NCBI GenBank assembly: GCA_016722075.1
Contig: JADKGW010000001.1
Coordinates: 2,480,001 to 2,544,000, forward strand
Length of the DNA: 64,000 nucleotides
Reading direction: 5' to 3'
Origin: Candidatus Kouleothrix ribensis
GTDB taxonomy: Bacteria > Chloroflexota > Chloroflexia > Chloroflexales > Roseiflexaceae
The notes beneath the pieces were generated by a model that saw only the letters and a list, made by a program, of their open reading frames with translations, had not been told where the DNA came from and made no database searches. The position numbers and the translations under genes are program-made. Shown here one piece after another: positions 63,184-64,000 of this stretch (the stretch's first letter is position 1; each line of letters starts with the position of its first letter).

Positions 63184-63222
63184 GGCGTTCTATGCGCTCG
63201 CTTCGCGAGCGCATAGAACGCC
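63184..63222. repeat. perfect 18-bp-arm palindrome
   Basis: GGCGTTCTATGCGCTCGC, loop TTC, then the exact reverse complement (63205-63222). It follows the terminator directly. The remainder of the gap to 63490 holds another imperfect inverted repeat (CTCGCCCCTAAACCCT / AGGGATGGTTTTGGGGGTGAG, 63228-63268) and no gene. Confidence 0.85.
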
Positions 63223-63490
63223 ACAGGCTCGCCCCTAAACCCTGGCAAGGGATGGTTTTGGGGGTGAGATCGAAGGGCGTTGCAACCACCATGGCCATCA
63301 TAGATCTGCCGTTGCATCAAACCTCAACCTCTGCTACCATGGGTGTTCGCTGGAGCTGCGGGTGCTACCTACCCGCGGCTATTGCGCTACGGCGGCGTGC
63401 AATATGCGTGAGTCGCTGCGCGGCGATGCCAGGGCAGGCGCCGCACGTGATGCTGGCTCACTATTGTACGTGGCTACACAGGAGCCTGCC

Positions 63491-64000
63491 ATGAGTGAAC
63501 GCCCGCACGTGTACCTCACACGCCGCCTGCCGCAGGCCGCGCTCGACCTGCTGGCCCTGCATGTGCAGCTGGCCGTATGGCCGGGCGAGCTGCCGCCGCC
63601 GCGCGCCGTGCTGCTGAAAGAGCTGGCCAGGAGCGATGGCCTGCTGTGCCTGCCGGCCGATCGGCTCGACGCCGCCGCGCTTGAGTCCGCGCCGTACCTC
63701 CGGGCGGTGAGCACCTACGGCCTGGAGATCGAGCAGATCGACATGGCGGCGGCAACCCGGCGTGGCGTGCTGGTGACCAACACGCCCGATGTGCTGACCG
63801 AGACGGTAGCTGATTTTGCGTTTGCGCTGATCCTGGCTGCGGCCCGCCGCATCGTCGAGTGCGAGCAGTATGTCAAGGCCGGGCGCTGGCGGAGCTGGGG
63901 CCCCGAGCTGCTGCTTGGGCGAGATGTGTATGGCGCCACGCTCGGCATCGTTGGCATGGGCCGGGTGGGCCAGGCGCTGGCGCGCCGCGCGGCCGGCTTC
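63491..64000 (+). CDS. glyoxylate reductase-like D-2-hydroxyacid dehydrogenase (cut by window end)
   Basis: NAD(P)H-dependent D-isomer-specific 2-hydroxyacid dehydrogenase; 170 residues visible. It has MSERPHVYLTRRLPQAALDL, GLLCLPADRLDAAALESAPY, VSTYGLEIEQIDMAAATRRG, VLVTNTPDVLTETVADFAFA and the NAD-binding Rossmann motif TLGIVGMGRVGQALARRA (GxGxxG). The overall pattern is that of glyoxylate/hydroxypyruvate reductases (GyaR-type). The position usually 'N/SxAVGxxxxD' reads TYGLEIEQID. The catalytic Arg/Glu/His lie beyond the window. CAGGAGCCTGCC precedes the ATG. Confidence 0.88.
   Translation, partial: MSERPHVYLTRRLPQAALDLLALHVQLAVWPGELPPPRAVLLKELARSDGLLCLPADRLDAAALESAPYLRAVSTYGLEIEQIDMAAATRRGVLVTNTPDVLTETVADFAFALILAAARRIVECEQYVKAGRWRSWGPELLLGRDVYGATLGIVGMGRVGQALARRAAGF

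Overview
This 64 kb window is GC-rich, tightly packed bacterial chromosome. It most likely comes from the Chloroflexota (class Chloroflexia, Roseiflexus/Kouleothrix-like). The inference rests on three things: secreted proteins with the 'GHxxxGxFxxYWxxNGGLxxFGY' C-terminal domain that I associate with filamentous Chloroflexi, an effector-associated-type N-terminus, and many F420/LLM, TPR, CHAT and large secreted Ig-like proteins. No rRNA, tRNA or CRISPR array was seen.

Layout. 1-13.9 kb: uvrC (cut by the window edge), a large AAA/LuxR (LAL-type) regulator, then housekeeping and metabolic enzymes (PIG-L deacetylase, LLM oxidoreductase, an AT-rich APH-like kinase that looks acquired, FKBP, hexose-6-phosphate mutarotase, RNB ribonuclease, S9 peptidase). 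14-22.3 kb: ROK kinase, a CHAT-protease/TPR protein, a protein with a CLCA-like zinc-peptidase motif, a cluster of GGCG/CGCC palindromes, a divergent sigma-like protein and an S41 lipoprotein protease. 22.4-27.6 kb: a Met-rich mini-ORF with terminator, then two different methionyl-tRNA synthetase genes separated by an 88-bp tandem repeat and a GC-rich hairpin element. 27.6-31.6 kb: PPOX-type oxidoreductase, a duplicated-motif helical protein, an MBL hydrolase, and a cyanophycin-synthetase-N-terminus-like protein lacking ATP-grasp. 31.7-39.3 kb: a formate dehydrogenase locus (fdhD, NuoE/F fusion, HoxU-like subunit, Mo/W catalytic subunit) with a crcB/fluC fluoride channel inside it and about 1 kb of two unrelated tandem repeat families between fdhD and the structural genes.

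39.3-44.7 kb: a leftward sugar ABC importer/SIS/amidohydrolase operon with a near-consensus promoter overlaid by a direct-repeat operator. 44.8-50.8 kb: secreted proteins, including an M6 metalloprotease. Ahead of the M6 gene, a perfect consensus promoter and a strong terminator delimit an apparently untranslated RNA of about 480 nt. 50.9-53.1 kb: a two-gene overlapping unit. One product has an effector-associated-type domain, the other is a membrane-anchored TPR protein, and both carry the same GAGAxxVxxGKxI motif; this is the best candidate here for an undescribed (conflict/signalling) system. 53.3-56.4 kb: MBL, TPR, MFS and a small protein. 56.4-57.9 kb: a 1.5 kb insertion sequence with a 5-bp target duplication and a frameshifted transposase. 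58.1-64 kb: a GAF/histidine kinase/receiver protein, a 1,016-aa secreted Ig-like repeat protein, and the start of a glyoxylate-reductase-like gene.

How the genes work together. The formate dehydrogenase genes form a soluble NAD-linked Mo/W enzyme plus its sulfurtransferase. The ABC/SIS/amidohydrolase genes form a carbohydrate (probably amino sugar) uptake and catabolic unit. CHAT, CLCA-like, sigma-like and the 51-53 kb pair are accessory signalling or conflict-type genes. The GC-rich tandem repeats sit only in gaps between genes.
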